From: Pseudoflavonifractor sp.
GTDB taxonomy: Bacteria > Bacteroidota > Bacteroidia > Bacteroidales > Muribaculaceae
DNA length: 64,000 nucleotides
Direction of reading: 5' to 3'
NCBI GenBank assembly: GCA_023667145.1
Contig: JAMPAQ010000002.1
Span: 102,574 to 166,573, forward strand
Part shown: positions 1 to 8,940 of the stretch, in pieces
How the letters are laid out: each line of letters opens with the position of its first letter
Position numbering within the stretch: position 1 is the first letter of the stretch
Program-made: the position numbers and the translations under genes
The notes under the pieces: model-generated
The model's database searches: none
The model's input: the letters and a program-made list of their open reading frames with translations, nothing else
What the model was told of the DNA's origin: nothing

Positions 1-1202
1 TACTGCCAAACGGACTGCGCATCGTCCATCGCCCCTGTGCCGGCGCGGTGGAATACTGCGGCCTGACGGTCGATGCCGGGTCACGCGACGAGGCCGCCGA
101 CCGGCATGGTCTCGCCCACTTTGTGGAACACACGATATTCAAGGGTACAGACAAGCGCAAGTCATGGCACATCATCAACAGGATGGAGGCCGTGGGCGGG
201 GAGTTGAACGCATTCACCACCAAGGAGGAGACCACGCTTTACTCGGTCTTTCCCGCCGGAAACCTCGACCGTGCCGTCGAGCTACAGGCCGACCTCGTCA
301 GCCGCTCGCGATTCCCCCAGGCCGAGATAGACCGTGAGCGCGAGGTGGTCGCCGATGAGATCAACTCTTACCTCGACACCCCGTCAGAGGCCGTCTTTGA
401 CGACTTTGACGACCTGATATATGCCGGCTCGGCGTTAGGTCATAATATCCTCGGCACGGTTGAGGCCATCGACCGGCTCACCCCCGAAGTATGCCGCGAG
501 TACCTGTCGGCTCTCTATGTGCCGTATAACATGGTGTTCTTTTATATGGGGCCCGCGTCGCCCGACACGGTGACACGCATCGCCGAGCGGCGACTGGGAC
601 AGCTCGACCATCCCATGCCGCCACGGACACGCACGACACCGCCCGTGCTGCCCCCCTTTCACCAACGCCGGGCCATTGACTCACATCAGGCCCATACCGT
701 CGTGGGGACACGCATCCCCGGCATCCACGACGACAAACGGCATGTCACCGCGCTGTTGACCAACATAGTGGGAGGCCCGGGCATGAACTCGCTGCTCAAC
801 GTAGCCCTGCGTGAGCGTCGTGGACTGGTGTACACCGTCGATGCCTCGACCACACTATATTCCGACTGCGGTACATTCACCATCTACTTTGGCTGTGACC
901 CCGCCGACACCGACCGATGCCTACGCATCATAAAGGGAGAGATTGACCGTCTTGCCGACAAAGGACTCTCCCCACGGGCGCTTGCGGCGGCAAAGAAACA
1001 ATATCTCGGCCAACTGACCGTGGGAGCCGACAACCGCGAGCAACTCGCCCTGTCGACGGCCCGCGCCACCCTCTACAACGGCCGCGCCATGACACCCGGC
1101 GAGATAGCCGGACGCATAGCGGCGGTGACGACAGACGACATACGCGAGGCTGCGGCAATGGTAGCCATGGACCGTTGCTCGACTCTCACATTCTCAAATT
1201 AG
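1..1202 (+). CDS. M16 family zinc peptidase (5' end outside window)
   Basis: Insulinase-type (M16) metallopeptidase, a family that degrades or processes short peptides. The open frame runs from the window edge; codons from base 3 read LPNGLRIVH, the usual M16 amino-terminal strand, so the GTG at 48 is not the start and a few residues lie upstream. The inverted zinc motif HFVEH is at 117-131, and the distal Glu is expected in EREVVADEI. The carboxy-terminal half carries RERRGLVYT, the conserved R..GL.Y signature of the second M16 domain. About 400 residues are visible, the size of one bacterial M16 subunit. The peptide substrate cannot be told. Confidence 0.9.
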   Translation, partial: LPNGLRIVHRPCAGAVEYCGLTVDAGSRDEAADRHGLAHFVEHTIFKGTDKRKSWHIINRMEAVGGELNAFTTKEETTLYSVFPAGNLDRAVELQADLVSRSRFPQAEIDREREVVADEINSYLDTPSEAVFDDFDDLIYAGSALGHNILGTVEAIDRLTPEVCREYLSALYVPYNMVFFYMGPASPDTVTRIAERRLGQLDHPMPPRTRTTPPVLPPFHQRRAIDSHQAHTVVGTRIPGIHDDKRHVTALLTNIVGGPGMNSLLNVALRERRGLVYTVDASTTLYSDCGTFTIYFGCDPADTDRCLRIIKGEIDRLADKGLSPRALAAAKKQYLGQLTVGADNREQLALSTARATLYNGRAMTPGEIAGRIAAVTTDDIREAAAMVAMDRCSTLTFSN

Positions 1203-1285
1203 TGTGTGTTTGTGTCCGATTTTACCAATCGGGTAGCAAATATGATAAAAAATAGGTAAATTCGCGCAATATTCGCTTATCAGCT

Positions 1286-2302
1286 ATGCAAATAGGAAAG
1301 ATAGACCTCGGGGCACGCCCGGTCATGCTGGCTCCGATGGAGGATGTCACCGACCACTCGTTCCGGCTCATCTGCAAGGAGCAGGGGGCCGACATGGTCT
1401 ACACGGAGTTTGTCTCAGCCGACGCCCTAATACGCAACATAGCCGCAACCACCCGCAAACTGCACATCAACCCTGCTGAACGACCGACAGCCATACAGAT
1501 ATACGGGCGCGAAACCGGGCCGATGGTCGAGGCGGCGCGTATGGTCGAGGCAGCCAACCCCGACATACTCGACATAAACTTCGGCTGTCCCGTGAAGAAG
1601 GTCGCCGGCAAGGGCGCCGGAGCCGGGATGCTGCGCGACATACCCAAGATGCTTGAGATTACCGCCGCAGTGGTCAAGGCTGTCAACATCCCCGTGACGG
1701 TAAAGACACGTCTCGGATGGGACGCTGACTCCAAGATAATAGTGGAGCTGGCCGAGAAGCTACAGGACTGCGGCATACAGGCACTGACCGTGCATGGACG
1801 CACGCGGGCACAGATGTACAACGGCGAGGCCGACTGGGAGATGATAGCCCGCGTCAAGGAAAACCCACGGTTGACCATACCGCTCATCGGCAACGGCGAC
1901 ATCACAACCCCGGAGAAAGCCGCCGAGGCATTCTCACGCTACGGAGTCGACGGGGTCATGGTGGGCCGCGCATCCATCGGCGCTCCATGGATATTCCATG
2001 ACATCAAGGGATACATGGCCGGGGGGGAGGACTACCGCCCTCTGACGACAGCCGAGAAATTCACGATACTCCGGCGGCAGATCACCGAGAGCATATCAAA
2101 CATCGACGAGCGGCGCGGCATACTCCACATAAGGCGGCATCTCGCCGCGTCGCCACTGTTCAAGGGCATCCCCCACTTCCGCGACACACGCATAGCCATG
2201 CTGCGGGCCGACTCATACGCCGAGCTCGACTCCATACTGTCGCGCATACAGCACGAGACTCTTGCCGACGACACCAACGAACCGGTAATTACGCGGGAAT
2301 GA
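1286..2302 (+). CDS. dusB: tRNA-dihydrouridine synthase
   Basis: FMN-dependent enzyme that reduces uridines in the tRNA D-loop to dihydrouridine. The 338-residue length is normal for the family. The amino end has the FMN-binding strand MLAPMEDVTD. The catalytic cysteine is C101 in NFGCPVKKVAGKGAGAGML. VHGRTRAQMY and IPLIGNGDI are the usual barrel-end motifs, and a helical carboxy-terminal domain follows. The subgroup looks like DusB by length and by the GCPVKK motif, but DusA and DusC are not formally excluded. It stands alone after an 83-base gap holding only a weak -7-like TAAATTCG at 1257. Confidence 0.92.
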   Translation: MQIGKIDLGARPVMLAPMEDVTDHSFRLICKEQGADMVYTEFVSADALIRNIAATTRKLHINPAERPTAIQIYGRETGPMVEAARMVEAANPDILDINFGCPVKKVAGKGAGAGMLRDIPKMLEITAAVVKAVNIPVTVKTRLGWDADSKIIVELAEKLQDCGIQALTVHGRTRAQMYNGEADWEMIARVKENPRLTIPLIGNGDITTPEKAAEAFSRYGVDGVMVGRASIGAPWIFHDIKGYMAGGEDYRPLTTAEKFTILRRQITESISNIDERRGILHIRRHLAASPLFKGIPHFRDTRIAMLRADSYAELDSILSRIQHETLADDTNEPVITRE

Positions 2303-2360
2303 CCATCCCGTCACAGCGATATACACCAAACACCAGACAACGACAATAATAATCAGCTCT

Positions 2361-3062
2361 ATGAGACAACCATTCATCACTTCAATTCTTGCACTCGCGG
2401 CCTTGACCGCGACAGCCGCCGAACCGACGCGCTATGAACTGAACATAGGCGACTTCAGCGAGCTAAAAGTCATCGAGGGACTTAACGTCGACTACTATTG
2501 CAGCGCCGACTCAGCCGGCAAAGCCGTCTTCACGACCTCGCCCGACCTAGCGTCGATACTGATGTTCACCAACGACAAGGGCAAACTTGAGATGCAGATT
2601 TCGACCGACGGCATAGAATATGACGATCTCCCGACGATAAAGGTATACTCCAACTTCCTGACCAATGTCGAGAACAGCGGAGACTCGACAGTGCGCGTGA
2701 TCACCGTGGCCGGCGGCCCGCAGTTCAAGGCCAAGCTGATAGGCAACGGACGCCTCGTGGTGCGCGACATACACGCCACCACGGTCAACGCGTCGCTCTC
2801 GACCGGCAACGGTACCCTTGTCATCTCGGGCAACTGTGACCGCGCCAAAATCGGGATGACCGGGTCGGGAACAGTACAGGCCGACGAGCTCAAGGCCCCC
2901 AAGGTGAAGTGTACACTGCTCGGCACCGGCTCGGTAGGATGCTGGCCCACCGACCACCTCACCGTCATAGGCGCTACGTCAGGCAAGGTCTACTACCGTG
3001 GCGAGCCATCAGTGATAAAAAACACTTCAATCGGCATAAAGACCGTAAAGATAGACGGATAG
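2361..3062 (+). CDS. Secreted GIN-domain (DUF2807) protein
   Basis: A 233-residue exported protein. Residues 1-20 are a signal peptide ending near ATAAEPTR. The mature part is built of repeated short beta strands with small, polar turns (GNGRLVVRDIHATTV, STGNGTLVISGNC, GTGSVGCW). This is the pattern of the DUF2807 'putative auto-transporter adhesin head GIN' family, a right-handed beta-helix-like fold common in Bacteroidota. No membrane anchor or lipobox is visible, so it is probably periplasmic or surface-exposed. Function is unknown. The flippase gene starts 13 bases after its stop, so the two may be co-transcribed. Confidence 0.75.
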   Translation: MRQPFITSILALAALTATAAEPTRYELNIGDFSELKVIEGLNVDYYCSADSAGKAVFTTSPDLASILMFTNDKGKLEMQISTDGIEYDDLPTIKVYSNFLTNVENSGDSTVRVITVAGGPQFKAKLIGNGRLVVRDIHATTVNASLSTGNGTLVISGNCDRAKIGMTGSGTVQADELKAPKVKCTLLGTGSVGCWPTDHLTVIGATSGKVYYRGEPSVIKNTSIGIKTVKIDG

Positions 3063-3075
3063 CCAACCCATCGGC

Positions 3076-4569
3076 ATGACGGCAACCTCTGACATGAAGC
3101 TGCGCACGGCGCGTACCATCAAATGGAACCTCATCGACCGCGTGTCGTCACAGGTGCTCTATGCCGTCACAGGCATTGTACTCGCCAACGTCCTGTCCCA
3201 GGAGGACTTTGGTCTTGTCGGGGCGGTGTTGGTGTTCCAGGCGTTCGCGTCACTCTTTGTCGACAGCGGATTCTCCTACGCGCTGATACAGCGCAAGCGT
3301 CCGTCACGGCTCGACTACAGCTCGGTGCTGTGGTTTAACATAGCTGTTGCCGTGATCATCTACGTCATCCTGTTTGCCGCAGCCCCGCTGATTGCCGAAT
3401 GGTTCCAGGGCGACCGCAGGCTCATCCCCTTGTCACGTGTGATGTTTCTTTCGTTTATCATCAACGCCACGGCCATAGTGCAGACCAACCGGCTAATGAA
3501 GCGCATGAACGTCAAGATGATAGCCCTGTCTAACACAGTCGGGTTGGTGGCAAGCGCGGCCACCGGCATCATCCTTGCCCTCCGTGGCAACGGGGCGTGG
3601 GCCATCGTGTGGCAGACACTGACCCTCAACACGGTCAAGAGCGTCATCCTGTGGTGCACGTCCCGGTGGTATCCGCTCATGAAATTCTCATGGATGTCAC
3701 TGCGCTCGTTTTTCAACGTCGGCGCGGGGGTCGCGGTGTCGTCATTTCTCAACACCGTATTCCTCAACATCTACTCGTTCATCATCGGAAACCAGGTCGG
3801 ACTGCGGGCACTCGGATACTACACCCAGGCCGACAAGTGGAGCAAGATGGGCATAATGTCACTGTCGCAGATACTGACCTCGTCGTTCCTCCCTGTGCTC
3901 TCGCAATTTCAGGACGACGGCGAGCGCTTCAGGCGTGCGATAATGAAGATGAACCGCTTCACTGCCTACGTGATGTTTCCCGCCGTAGGGATGCTGATGG
4001 CGATGGCCACTCCTCTGTTCCACCTGCTGTTTGGCGTGAAGTGGGACCCCTCGATAGTACTTTTCCAGATATTGCTGCTGCGGGGCATATTCACGGTCCT
4101 CTCCTCCCTATACAACAACTATATCCTGGCCTTGGGACACTCCAAGACCCTCGTATGGCTTGAGGTTGTCAGGGATGGCGCCGCACTGGTGGCAATCGTG
4201 GCGACGATACCGTTTATCACCATCGCCCCGCCCTACAACCTCACATACGGCATAAAGATACTGCTGTGGGGCCAGCTCGCGGCATCGGCGCTCACTTGCG
4301 CCATCGCCCTGGCGGTGACCGCAAGGCTGACGGGACACAGCCTCATACTGTTTATACGCGACTGCGTGCCCTATGCCGCCTCGACCGTGCTCACCGTCAT
4401 ACCGATGCTGTTACTTCCGCGCTACATCACGTCTCCACTGCCGTTGCTCGTGGCACAGGGCGTTGCCGGACTCGCCGTCTACCTGCTGACAAACCGTGCG
4501 CTCGACTCGCGCATACAGCGTGACGCGCTGGAATATCTGCTCCACCGTTTCAAGCACAAAGCCGCATAA
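3076..4569 (+). CDS. Lipopolysaccharide/O-antigen flippase-like membrane protein
   Basis: Polytopic inner membrane protein of 497 residues belonging to the MOP/PST exporter group (Wzx/WzxC/TuaB-like), which flips undecaprenyl-linked saccharides to the periplasm. About 12-14 hydrophobic segments span the protein. The amino-terminal region WNLIDRVSSQVLYAVTGIVLANVLS and the following EDFGLVGAVLVF are typical of the family. Start at ATG 3076; an in-frame ATG at 3094 is also possible. No glycosyltransferase flanks it, which is odd for a Wzx, so its glycan substrate cannot be inferred from neighbours. Confidence 0.85.
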   Translation: MTATSDMKLRTARTIKWNLIDRVSSQVLYAVTGIVLANVLSQEDFGLVGAVLVFQAFASLFVDSGFSYALIQRKRPSRLDYSSVLWFNIAVAVIIYVILFAAAPLIAEWFQGDRRLIPLSRVMFLSFIINATAIVQTNRLMKRMNVKMIALSNTVGLVASAATGIILALRGNGAWAIVWQTLTLNTVKSVILWCTSRWYPLMKFSWMSLRSFFNVGAGVAVSSFLNTVFLNIYSFIIGNQVGLRALGYYTQADKWSKMGIMSLSQILTSSFLPVLSQFQDDGERFRRAIMKMNRFTAYVMFPAVGMLMAMATPLFHLLFGVKWDPSIVLFQILLLRGIFTVLSSLYNNYILALGHSKTLVWLEVVRDGAALVAIVATIPFITIAPPYNLTYGIKILLWGQLAASALTCAIALAVTARLTGHSLILFIRDCVPYAASTVLTVIPMLLLPRYITSPLPLLVAQGVAGLAVYLLTNRALDSRIQRDALEYLLHRFKHKAA

Positions 4570-4710
4570 GCCGCCTGACCGCATCACTCTCGCGGACACG
4601 CACGTCCCGACTGCATCTCTCACACAGCGGCCACACGTTCCCAAAACGGTGACAGCCGACTATATAAACCAAAAAACATCAGGCAGCGCGAAAATTTTTG
4701 CGTCTTGTGT

Positions 4711-4740
4711 TTTGTATTATAGATTTATTATATACTTTTG
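4711..4740 (+). promoter_or_regulatory. Distal promoter of the rplU leader region
   Basis: TTTG at 4711-4714, 18 bases, then TACTTTTG at 4733-4740. This fits the Bacteroidota primary sigma consensus TTTG-N19-TAnnTTTG. Transcription should start near 4747, only about 40 bases ahead of a strong terminator hairpin. Confidence 0.7.
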
Positions 4741-4746
4741 CATAGA

Positions 4747-4820
4747 TTATGTCGGAAGATTCGTCGCGAGACGGGTATCCGGCAGGCCTGCAACCTTCCC
4801 CCGGTTGCAGGTTTTTTATT
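4747..4820 (+). ncRNA. Candidate short RNA or terminated leader upstream of rplU
   Basis: A roughly 75-base transcript is predicted between the promoter at 4711-4740 and the rho-independent hairpin ending in a T run near 4820. It contains no credible open frame. It could be a free small RNA or an attenuated leader of the ribosomal protein operon. A second promoter follows before rplU, so rplU does not need read-through. Confidence 0.4.
4787..4820 (+). terminator. Rho-independent terminator ahead of rplU
   Basis: Perfect 9-base stem CCTGCAACC (4787-4795) / GGTTGCAGG (4803-4811) with a seven-base loop, followed by a run of six T and then ATTTTT. It lies 140 bases before the rplU start, between two promoters. 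Confidence 0.8.
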
Positions 4821-4847
4821 TTTATGGACAAAACTTTGACGCTACAC

Positions 4848-4878
4848 TTGCGTATGTGGCATGAAATGAGTAATTTTG
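4848..4878 (+). promoter_or_regulatory. Proximal promoter of rplU-rpmA
   Basis: TTG at 4848-4850, 20 bases, then TAATTTTG at 4871-4878. Transcription from near 4885 would give rplU a GC-rich leader of about 78 bases (4885-4962) containing CCGCACCGGGC and CCCCGCCCGACGGG segments. These could fold or bind a ribosomal protein. Confidence 0.65.
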
Positions 4879-4962
4879 TGGGCTAAATTTCCGCACCGGG
4901 CTGACAAAGCGGGTCAGACAAGGCCCCGCCCGACGGGTTAACTGTAAAATCAACATTAACAG

Positions 4963-5283
4963 ATGTACGTAATCGTAGAAATTCAAGGACAGCAGTTCAA
5001 GGCAGAAAAGGACAAGTTCTTGTATGTTCACTTCCTGGGCGAGAATGTCAAGGAAGGCGACTCGGTCGAGTTTGACCGTGTACTCCTCGTAGACGAGGAC
5101 GGTGCCGTCAAGGTCGGCGCTCCTACCGTAGAAGGGGCAAAAGTAGTTTGCGAGGTAAAACGTCCCCTCGTGAAAGGTGACAAGGTGATTGTCTTCAAGA
5201 AGAAGCGCCGCAAGGGCTATCGTCGCAAGAACGGCCATCGCCAGTATTTCACCCAGATAGTGATCAAAGACGTAGTCGCATAA
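4963..5283 (+). CDS. rplU: 50S ribosomal protein L21
   Basis: Large-subunit ribosomal protein that binds 23S rRNA. The 106-residue length is standard. The amino end [17 protein letters not shown] and the basic carboxy-terminal [16 protein letters not shown] are diagnostic of L21. It is followed after 20 bases by rpmA, the conserved L21-L27 order. Transcription is expected from the two upstream promoters at 4711-4740 and 4848-4878. Confidence 0.98.
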   Translation: MYVIVEIQGQQFKAEKDKFLYVHFLGENVKEGDSVEFDRVLLVDEDGAVKVGAPTVEGAKVVCEVKRPLVKGDKVIVFKKKRRKGYRRKNGHRQYFTQIVIKDVVA

Positions 5284-5303
5284 CCCATTAAAACCGTAAA
5301 GAA

Positions 5304-5567
5304 ATGGCACATAAAAAAGGTGTAGGTAGTTCTAAGAACGGACGTGAATCCGAAAGCAAACGCCTCGGTGTGAAGATTTTCGGTGGCCAGGCAGCCAAGG
5401 CCGGTAACATCATCAAGCGCCAGCGCGGCACAGCGCACCATCCCGGTCAGAACGTGGGTATGGGCAAGGATCACACTCTCTATGCGCTCATTGACGGCGT
5501 CGTTGTCTTCACTGTAGGCAAGGGTGGACGCAAGTTCATCAACGTCAATCCCGTAGAGAAGGCTTGA
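5304..5567 (+). CDS. rpmA: 50S ribosomal protein L27
   Basis: Large-subunit protein whose amino-terminal tail reaches the peptidyl transferase centre. It has 87 residues. [24 protein letters not shown] and the [20 protein letters not shown] core are the L27 signature. There is no Firmicutes-type cleavable amino-terminal extension: the protein begins directly at M-AHKKG. It is the second gene of the rplU operon and is closed by the terminator at 5588-5629. Confidence 0.98.
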   Translation: MAHKKGVGSSKNGRESESKRLGVKIFGGQAAKAGNIIKRQRGTAHHPGQNVGMGKDHTLYALIDGVVVFTVGKGGRKFINVNPVEKA

Positions 5568-5587
5568 CAGCCGTAATCCGACAGAAC

Positions 5588-5629
5588 AAAAAGGCTTCGG
5601 CTCCATCATCGGAGTAGAAGCCTTTTTTA
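5588..5629 (+). terminator. Terminator of the rplU-rpmA operon
   Basis: Stem AAAAGGCTTC ... GAAGCCTTTT with an inner GGCTCC/GGAG pairing, ending in TTTTTTATTT. It lies 20 bases after the rpmA stop. Confidence 0.85.
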
Positions 5630-5688
5630 TTTGAAAACGCCACCTATGGGTCACATACGGTGACAGATAACTTACACTTGACAAGGAG

Positions 5689-6234
5689 ATGAGTGAGTAC
5701 AACCTGATGCAGAGCGTCAAACGCGACATGTTTGCGATGCGCAACGGTGCCGTCGCCGACCACATAAGGAGGTTGGGCAATCCATACCGCATAATATTCG
5801 GACTCAACCTGCCGCAGATAAGTGAGATAGCGGCAAGATATGCCGGCGACACGGATTTGGCCGAGCGGCTGTGGGCCAACGTCTCAACCCGCGAGAGTAT
5901 GCTCATGGCACCAATGATATATCCTCCTGAAAAGATGACTGAGGAGACGGCCATGAGATGGATTGAGGGAATACCGTCGGCTGAGACCGCCGATGTATTG
6001 TGCCTGAAGTTGCTGAAAAAACTGTCATTTGCCCCTGGACTCGTTGACCGCCTCGCAGGGTCAGACCGTGACATGGACAGATATGTGGCACTGAGACTGG
6101 CCTTTAACCTGTTGCCTGACGGCATGGAGCGTGCGCTCCGGCTCGCTCAGGCCGAACAAGCCAAAGGGATAGCCCTGACGGTCTCCATATCGGGAGCGCT
6201 TATTGATAAAATTGAATTTCTCACCGAAGTGTGA
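5689..6234 (+). CDS. AlkD-like HEAT-repeat protein (DNA alkylation repair family)
   Basis: A 181-residue helical protein that looks like a shortened member of the DNA alkylation repair (AlkC/AlkD, HEAT-like) family, which removes bulky or positively charged alkyl bases. The pattern resembling the family is IAARYAGDTDLAERLWAN, then RESMLMAPMI, then ETADVLCLKLLKKL, where the family usually has a W..cD.lc..ll motif. It lacks about 40-50 residues relative to typical AlkD, and the WD part of the motif is not evident, so catalytic activity is uncertain. It stands alone and is closed by its own terminator. Confidence 0.55.
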   Translation: MSEYNLMQSVKRDMFAMRNGAVADHIRRLGNPYRIIFGLNLPQISEIAARYAGDTDLAERLWANVSTRESMLMAPMIYPPEKMTEETAMRWIEGIPSAETADVLCLKLLKKLSFAPGLVDRLAGSDRDMDRYVALRLAFNLLPDGMERALRLAQAEQAKGIALTVSISGALIDKIEFLTEV

Positions 6235-6237
6235 CAG

Positions 6238-6272
6238 AAAAAACGCCGTAATTGTCGATTTACGGCGTTTTT
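6238..6272 (+). terminator. Terminator after the AlkD-like gene
   Basis: Stem AAAACGCCGTAA / TTTACGGCGTTTT with a short loop, ending in a T6 run. The cdsA promoter overlaps its downstream arm. Confidence 0.85.
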
Positions 6273-6283
6273 TACTAAATTTG
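6252..6283 (+). promoter_or_regulatory. Promoter of cdsA
   Basis: TTG at 6252-6254, 21 bases, then TAAATTTG at 6276-6283. The start would be near 6290, giving a leader of about 10 bases. The -33 element falls inside the loop of the preceding terminator. Confidence 0.55.
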
Positions 6284-6299
6284 CCATGACAAACCTTTC

Positions 6300-7139
6300 A
6301 TGAATATGATAGTAAGAGCCATCTCGGGCGCGGTATATGTAGCGCTCATCGTCATATCGATATTACTGGGCCAATGGTCATTCACCGCCATCAGTGTGTT
6401 GCTTGCCATCGGCGGCATGATTGAATTTTACAGTCTCGGCAACAGCGAGGGCGGTGAACAGAAGCTGACACTGTGTGCCGACATCGCCGGCGGGACGTTG
6501 CTCGTGCTCGGACTGTCGGCATCGGCCATGCACCATGGCGACGCGGTGACAAGTCCGCTGCCGGCAGTGACATTCCTTATCCCCTACATGATATACCTGC
6601 TCGCGCGACCCGTGATGCAACTGTACACCAAGGAGAAATCGCCCCTCGCCAATCTCGCCTGCTCATACATGGGGCAGGTGTACGTGGCACTGCCATTGGG
6701 GCTTATGAGCTACATCTACGCAGTGTATGGCTCTCCCCACCTGATACTCGCGCTATTCATAATGATATGGGCCAATGACACGGGGGCCTATCTCGTGGGC
6801 CGTGCGATCGGGTGGCACAGACTGTTTGAGCGCATCTCGCCCAAGAAGTCATGGGAAGGATTCTGGGGAGGCTTGGCGTTTACCATCGGCGCGGCCATGG
6901 TGATGAAATATCTTTTCCCGGCATTTTTCCCCGCCTTGACTGGGTTGCAGATGGCAGGACTCGCCGTGACGGTGACCGTATTTGCCACATGGGGTGACCT
7001 TGTCGAGTCGCTGATAAAGCGCACCCTCCACGTCAAGGACTCAGGCACGATAATGCCGGGACACGGAGGCGTTCTCGACCGCATAGACTCCCTGCTGCTC
7101 GTCACCCCCGCCGCCCTGCTCTACCTGCTGCTCGTCTGA
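6300..7139 (+). CDS. cdsA: Phosphatidate cytidylyltransferase
   Basis: Inner membrane enzyme making CDP-diacylglycerol from phosphatidate and CTP, the branch point of phospholipid synthesis. It has 279 residues with about seven to eight membrane segments. The CDS signature is complete near the carboxy end: SLIKRTLHVKDSG followed by PGHGGVLDRIDSLL, with the two metal-binding Asp residues. Start ATG 6300; an in-frame ATG lies two codons later at 6306. Phosphatidylserine synthase and decarboxylase, often next to cdsA in this order, are not present here. Confidence 0.96.
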   Translation: MNMIVRAISGAVYVALIVISILLGQWSFTAISVLLAIGGMIEFYSLGNSEGGEQKLTLCADIAGGTLLVLGLSASAMHHGDAVTSPLPAVTFLIPYMIYLLARPVMQLYTKEKSPLANLACSYMGQVYVALPLGLMSYIYAVYGSPHLILALFIMIWANDTGAYLVGRAIGWHRLFERISPKKSWEGFWGGLAFTIGAAMVMKYLFPAFFPALTGLQMAGLAVTVTVFATWGDLVESLIKRTLHVKDSGTIMPGHGGVLDRIDSLLLVTPAALLYLLLV

Positions 7140-7244
7140 TGTCGCTGCCTATAATCTGCACCGACATTTTTGTTGCAACTTTTAACACTTGATTTTCGTC
7201 GATTTGGGAAGTTTTCAGTCTTTATTATAGAGACTAAAGAGAAC

Positions 7245-7766
7245 GTGGCGAAAAAACAACTCGACAGACAGACCCGTCAGATGCTTGGCGAAGTGATTGA
7301 GGCCAATCTCAATTACCTTGTGCGCTTCGCAACTATCCGCATCGGCAGCAAAGCTGATGCAGAGGACGTGGTACATGAGGCCGTCAAGAGGATTTTGGAA
7401 GCCGATATTTCCAAAATCAAGCGAGACAGCATCAGGATGTATCTGTTCCGAATTGTATATAATCTCTGCAAGGATTTTTATATCAGTGACCGAAATAATC
7501 GTCCGCTCTTTGAAGTTGACAATGAAATCCCCGATACGTCCAAGGAAGATGAGTTGGACATGGAAGAGATAGAGCGCCTGAACAATCTGCTTGACAATCT
7601 TCCCGAAAGAGAGGTCGAGGTGGTCAGGATGAATGTGATAGACGAACTCTCATTCGTGGAAATAAGCCAGATACTCTCCACTCCGGCATCCACCGTCAAA
7701 TCCCGCTTCAAATCGGGGATGGACAAGTTAAGAAAACAATATCTCAAAATCAGCAGTCATGGATGA
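7245..7766 (+). CDS. ECF-type RNA polymerase sigma factor
   Basis: Extracytoplasmic-function sigma-70 factor. Region 2 is seen in AEDVVHEAVKRILEAD and IRMYLFRIVYNLCKDFY. Region 4 is LDNLPEREVEVVRMNV followed by the helix-turn-helix ELSFVEISQILSTPASTVKSR. The frame is open upstream to a TTG at 7170, but the extra residues are hydrophobic and unlike sigma factors. I therefore place the start at GTG 7245, preceded by AAAGAGAAC, giving 173 residues. Its stop overlaps the next gene by 8 bases (shared 7759-7766), so the pair is translationally coupled. GC content is lower than in flanking genes. Confidence 0.88.
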   Translation: MAKKQLDRQTRQMLGEVIEANLNYLVRFATIRIGSKADAEDVVHEAVKRILEADISKIKRDSIRMYLFRIVYNLCKDFYISDRNNRPLFEVDNEIPDTSKEDELDMEEIERLNNLLDNLPEREVEVVRMNVIDELSFVEISQILSTPASTVKSRFKSGMDKLRKQYLKISSHG

Positions 7767-8916
7767 ATACAAGGACATTAGGGATATGCTGAACCCTCGC
7801 CGTGACTTTGCGGCATCTGACGAGTTGCGCAATCGTATAAATTCGACTCTTGATTCATATACCCGGAGAAAGAAACCTTTTCGATGGTTATGGGGAGTCG
7901 GCGCATCCTGCGTAGCAGCCGCAGTGCTGATATTGATTCTTATTCCATCCGGGATGTCAGCAAAAGAGATTCTTACCGAGACACTCAATACCCTCATTAA
8001 AAGTGATGGCATTGAAATGACAGTTGAGGTAAGGACACGGCCGATGGAAAATTTCAGATACATCAATCTGTCAGATGATTTTGTCGTACACAAAGTCTTA
8101 ATTGCCAAATCAGACTCATCTTTATCTTGGCGCATTGACAAGGGAGGTCGTGCCGCAGCCGGGAACAATAAAGTCATATACAACTGGGTTGACCAACTCA
8201 ATATCGGTTGGCGCACTGATAATGCCGACCCCAAGGAACTGCTCGGCGAGATGGCAATTCTACTCACTCCCGAACAGATTCTTGTATCCGAGTTACAGAA
8301 TTGTATCAATAACAGTGATGCTCATTATGATATGGATAAAAAGAATGGCGAGATAATACTCACCGTACACTCCACGCCTCAGGGCGATTTCAGCAATCCA
8401 TATATGCTGAATACCTCAATCGCTGAATCTGAGAATATTCGCTGTTATCTGATTGATGCCGACACAAAGCATCTCAAATCCGCATCCATAAGTGTCATAA
8501 ACGGTAAAAAGGAGACCGAGGTTTTGAGAATCACAAATATAATCTACGGCCAACCCCACACTGACCTATTGGCAATTCCATCTGAAATCCGATTTGTTGA
8601 CTTCCCACACAATTCTCTTCAGGGACTACAGAGACTAAATGCCACTGAAGCAGCATCTGCATTTCTCATTGCTTTGGAGACATGGAATATCGACGTACTC
8701 GAAAAGGCCGTTGAGACAAATACTCTTGAAGCCTTTTACCACAAGGAATTTCGAGGTGCTGTATTAAAATCAATAGGCAGCGCGTTTTCATCGGGGAAAG
8801 AAGGCAACACATACGTCCCTTACTGTTTAGCAATGCCCAACGGCGAAACAAGACATCATCACCTTGTACTCCAAAAAACGCTTGACAATGGCTGGATTGT
8901 TGTCGGAGGTCTTTAG
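7759..8916 (+). CDS. Membrane anti-sigma-like regulator with large periplasmic domain
   Basis: Probable partner of the preceding sigma factor. Residues 1-36 form a short charged cytosolic segment. A single membrane helix follows at about 38-60 (WLWGVGASCVAAAVLILILI), and some 320 residues lie outside. The cytosolic part is short and has no zinc-binding HxxxCxxC. Residues about 70-270 read like a LolA/RseB-type beta sheet (DGIEMTVEVRTRPMENFRYI; CYLIDADTKHLKSASISVI). The end, about 310-385, looks like a small NTF2-like fold. It is not of the FecR type usual in this phylum. The assignment rests on gene order, overlap and topology; the domain guesses are inference. Confidence 0.55.
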   Translation: MDEYKDIRDMLNPRRDFAASDELRNRINSTLDSYTRRKKPFRWLWGVGASCVAAAVLILILIPSGMSAKEILTETLNTLIKSDGIEMTVEVRTRPMENFRYINLSDDFVVHKVLIAKSDSSLSWRIDKGGRAAAGNNKVIYNWVDQLNIGWRTDNADPKELLGEMAILLTPEQILVSELQNCINNSDAHYDMDKKNGEIILTVHSTPQGDFSNPYMLNTSIAESENIRCYLIDADTKHLKSASISVINGKKETEVLRITNIIYGQPHTDLLAIPSEIRFVDFPHNSLQGLQRLNATEAASAFLIALETWNIDVLEKAVETNTLEAFYHKEFRGAVLKSIGSAFSSGKEGNTYVPYCLAMPNGETRHHHLVLQKTLDNGWIVVGGL

Positions 8917-8940
8917 CAAAGAATAAAATTTCATAACAAT

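Noticed and set aside
5217-6125. 302-codon minus-strand frame across rpmA and the AlkD-like gene
   Set aside because: It would run opposite rpmA and cross its terminator; composition is Ser-rich and motif-free.
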